From Bacteroidota bacterium (GTDB lineage Bacteria; Bacteroidota; Bacteroidia; Chitinophagales; UBA2359), in the NCBI GenBank assembly GCA_020629895.1, contig JAHDCM010000217.1:1-6676 (forward strand): 6,676 bases of DNA. The letters are read 5' to 3'. Every line of letters begins with the position of its first letter. Within the stretch, counting starts at the first letter, position 1. Positions 6,507 to 6,676 of the stretch are shown in pieces. The translations under genes and the position numbers were made by a program. The notes below the pieces were generated by a model. It did not search any database, was not told the origin of the DNA, and saw only the letters and a program-made list of their open reading frames with translations.

Positions 6507-6584
6507 CGTGTATAAAAAAGCGCAATATTTTGCCACCAGCGAAGACGCTGGCAGAAGCAAAATACTGCGCTTTTTTTATACACG
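6507..6584. terminator. Long bidirectional terminator hairpin after the M42 gene
   Basis: The outer arms 6507-6533 and 6557-6584 pair over about 27 bp, with one bulged base (a 6-A run against a 7-T run) and one A-C mismatch in the plus-strand RNA that becomes a G-U wobble in the minus-strand RNA. An inner 6-bp stem, CCAGCG/CGCTGG (6536-6541 with 6546-6551), closes an AAGA loop. A-runs and T-runs in the outer arms give U-tracts on both strands. It lies 47 bases after the M42 stop and can end that transcript. The wobble suggests it may primarily serve a minus-strand transcript entering from the right. Confidence 0.85.
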
Positions 6585-6676
6585 TCGGGCTATCCGTTTG
6601 TAGTTGCCTCATACCTGCTTATTCAGCATACTCCTAGCGGTGTCTTCCTTCGTCAGCCCCGCTAGTCCTTGCTTCA
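6585..6676 (-). ncRNA. Possible structured RNA or conserved 3' element, running off the right end
   Basis: No reading frame is convincing here. On the minus strand the segment contains CTAGCGG...CCGCTAG (stem 6634-6640 with 6659-6665, 18-base loop), then ACTACAAACGGATAGCCCG (6604 to 6586), directly followed by the strong hairpin at 6507-6584 and then GGCACGCCC (6507-6499). This order of conserved-looking block, terminator hairpin and GCCC block is, from memory, a recurrent intergenic arrangement in Bacteroidota genomes. I cannot verify that here. It could be the 3' part of a small RNA, or the 3' region of a gene lying right of the window. Confidence 0.35.

Noticed and set aside
1..6676. A defence, mobile or otherwise novel multi-gene system
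   Set aside because: All four genes belong to well-known families and sit in separate transcription units. No toxin-antitoxin pair, nuclease, transposase, integrase or reverse transcriptase is visible on either strand.

Overview
The window looks like chromosomal DNA of a Bacteroidota bacterium. Four things point there: a beta-propeller/OmpA-type surface protein of the kind this phylum carries in many copies, promoter -7 boxes of the form TAnnTTTG, A/T-rich start regions without clear Shine-Dalgarno sites, and a strand-biased, fairly AT-rich codon usage. A Saprospiria-like member is my guess, held at low confidence. No plasmid, phage, CRISPR or transposase gene is visible.

Layout from left to right. 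Positions 1-1938 (+) hold the 3' part of a large envelope gene: PD40 beta-propeller, a long proline-rich tandem-repeat spacer, a carboxypeptidase-regulatory-like beta-sandwich and an OmpA peptidoglycan-binding domain. Its signal peptide and N-terminal region lie left of the window. A hairpin follows, then a 276-base gap. Positions 2215-3747 (+) encode a membrane-anchored double-PAS histidine kinase with no response regulator beside it. A 33-bp hairpin separates it from convergent glyA (3834-5123, minus), which encodes serine hydroxymethyltransferase. Divergent from glyA is an M42 family metalloaminopeptidase (5419-6459, +). The 295-base region between these two start codons holds a promoter box for each gene and, between the boxes, a large imperfect palindrome (core 5235-5343) that resembles a small interspersed repeat. 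After the peptidase come a long bidirectional hairpin and a right-end stretch that looks like part of a structured RNA on the minus strand.

The four genes do not form one pathway. They are two housekeeping enzymes (one-carbon metabolism and peptide degradation), an orphan sensor kinase and a cell-envelope protein, each apparently in its own transcription unit. I see no convincing new multi-gene system. The points most worth a second look are non-coding: the palindrome at 5235-5343 with its flanking direct repeats, the right-end RNA-like element, and synonymous codon choice that follows the DNA strand rather than the gene.
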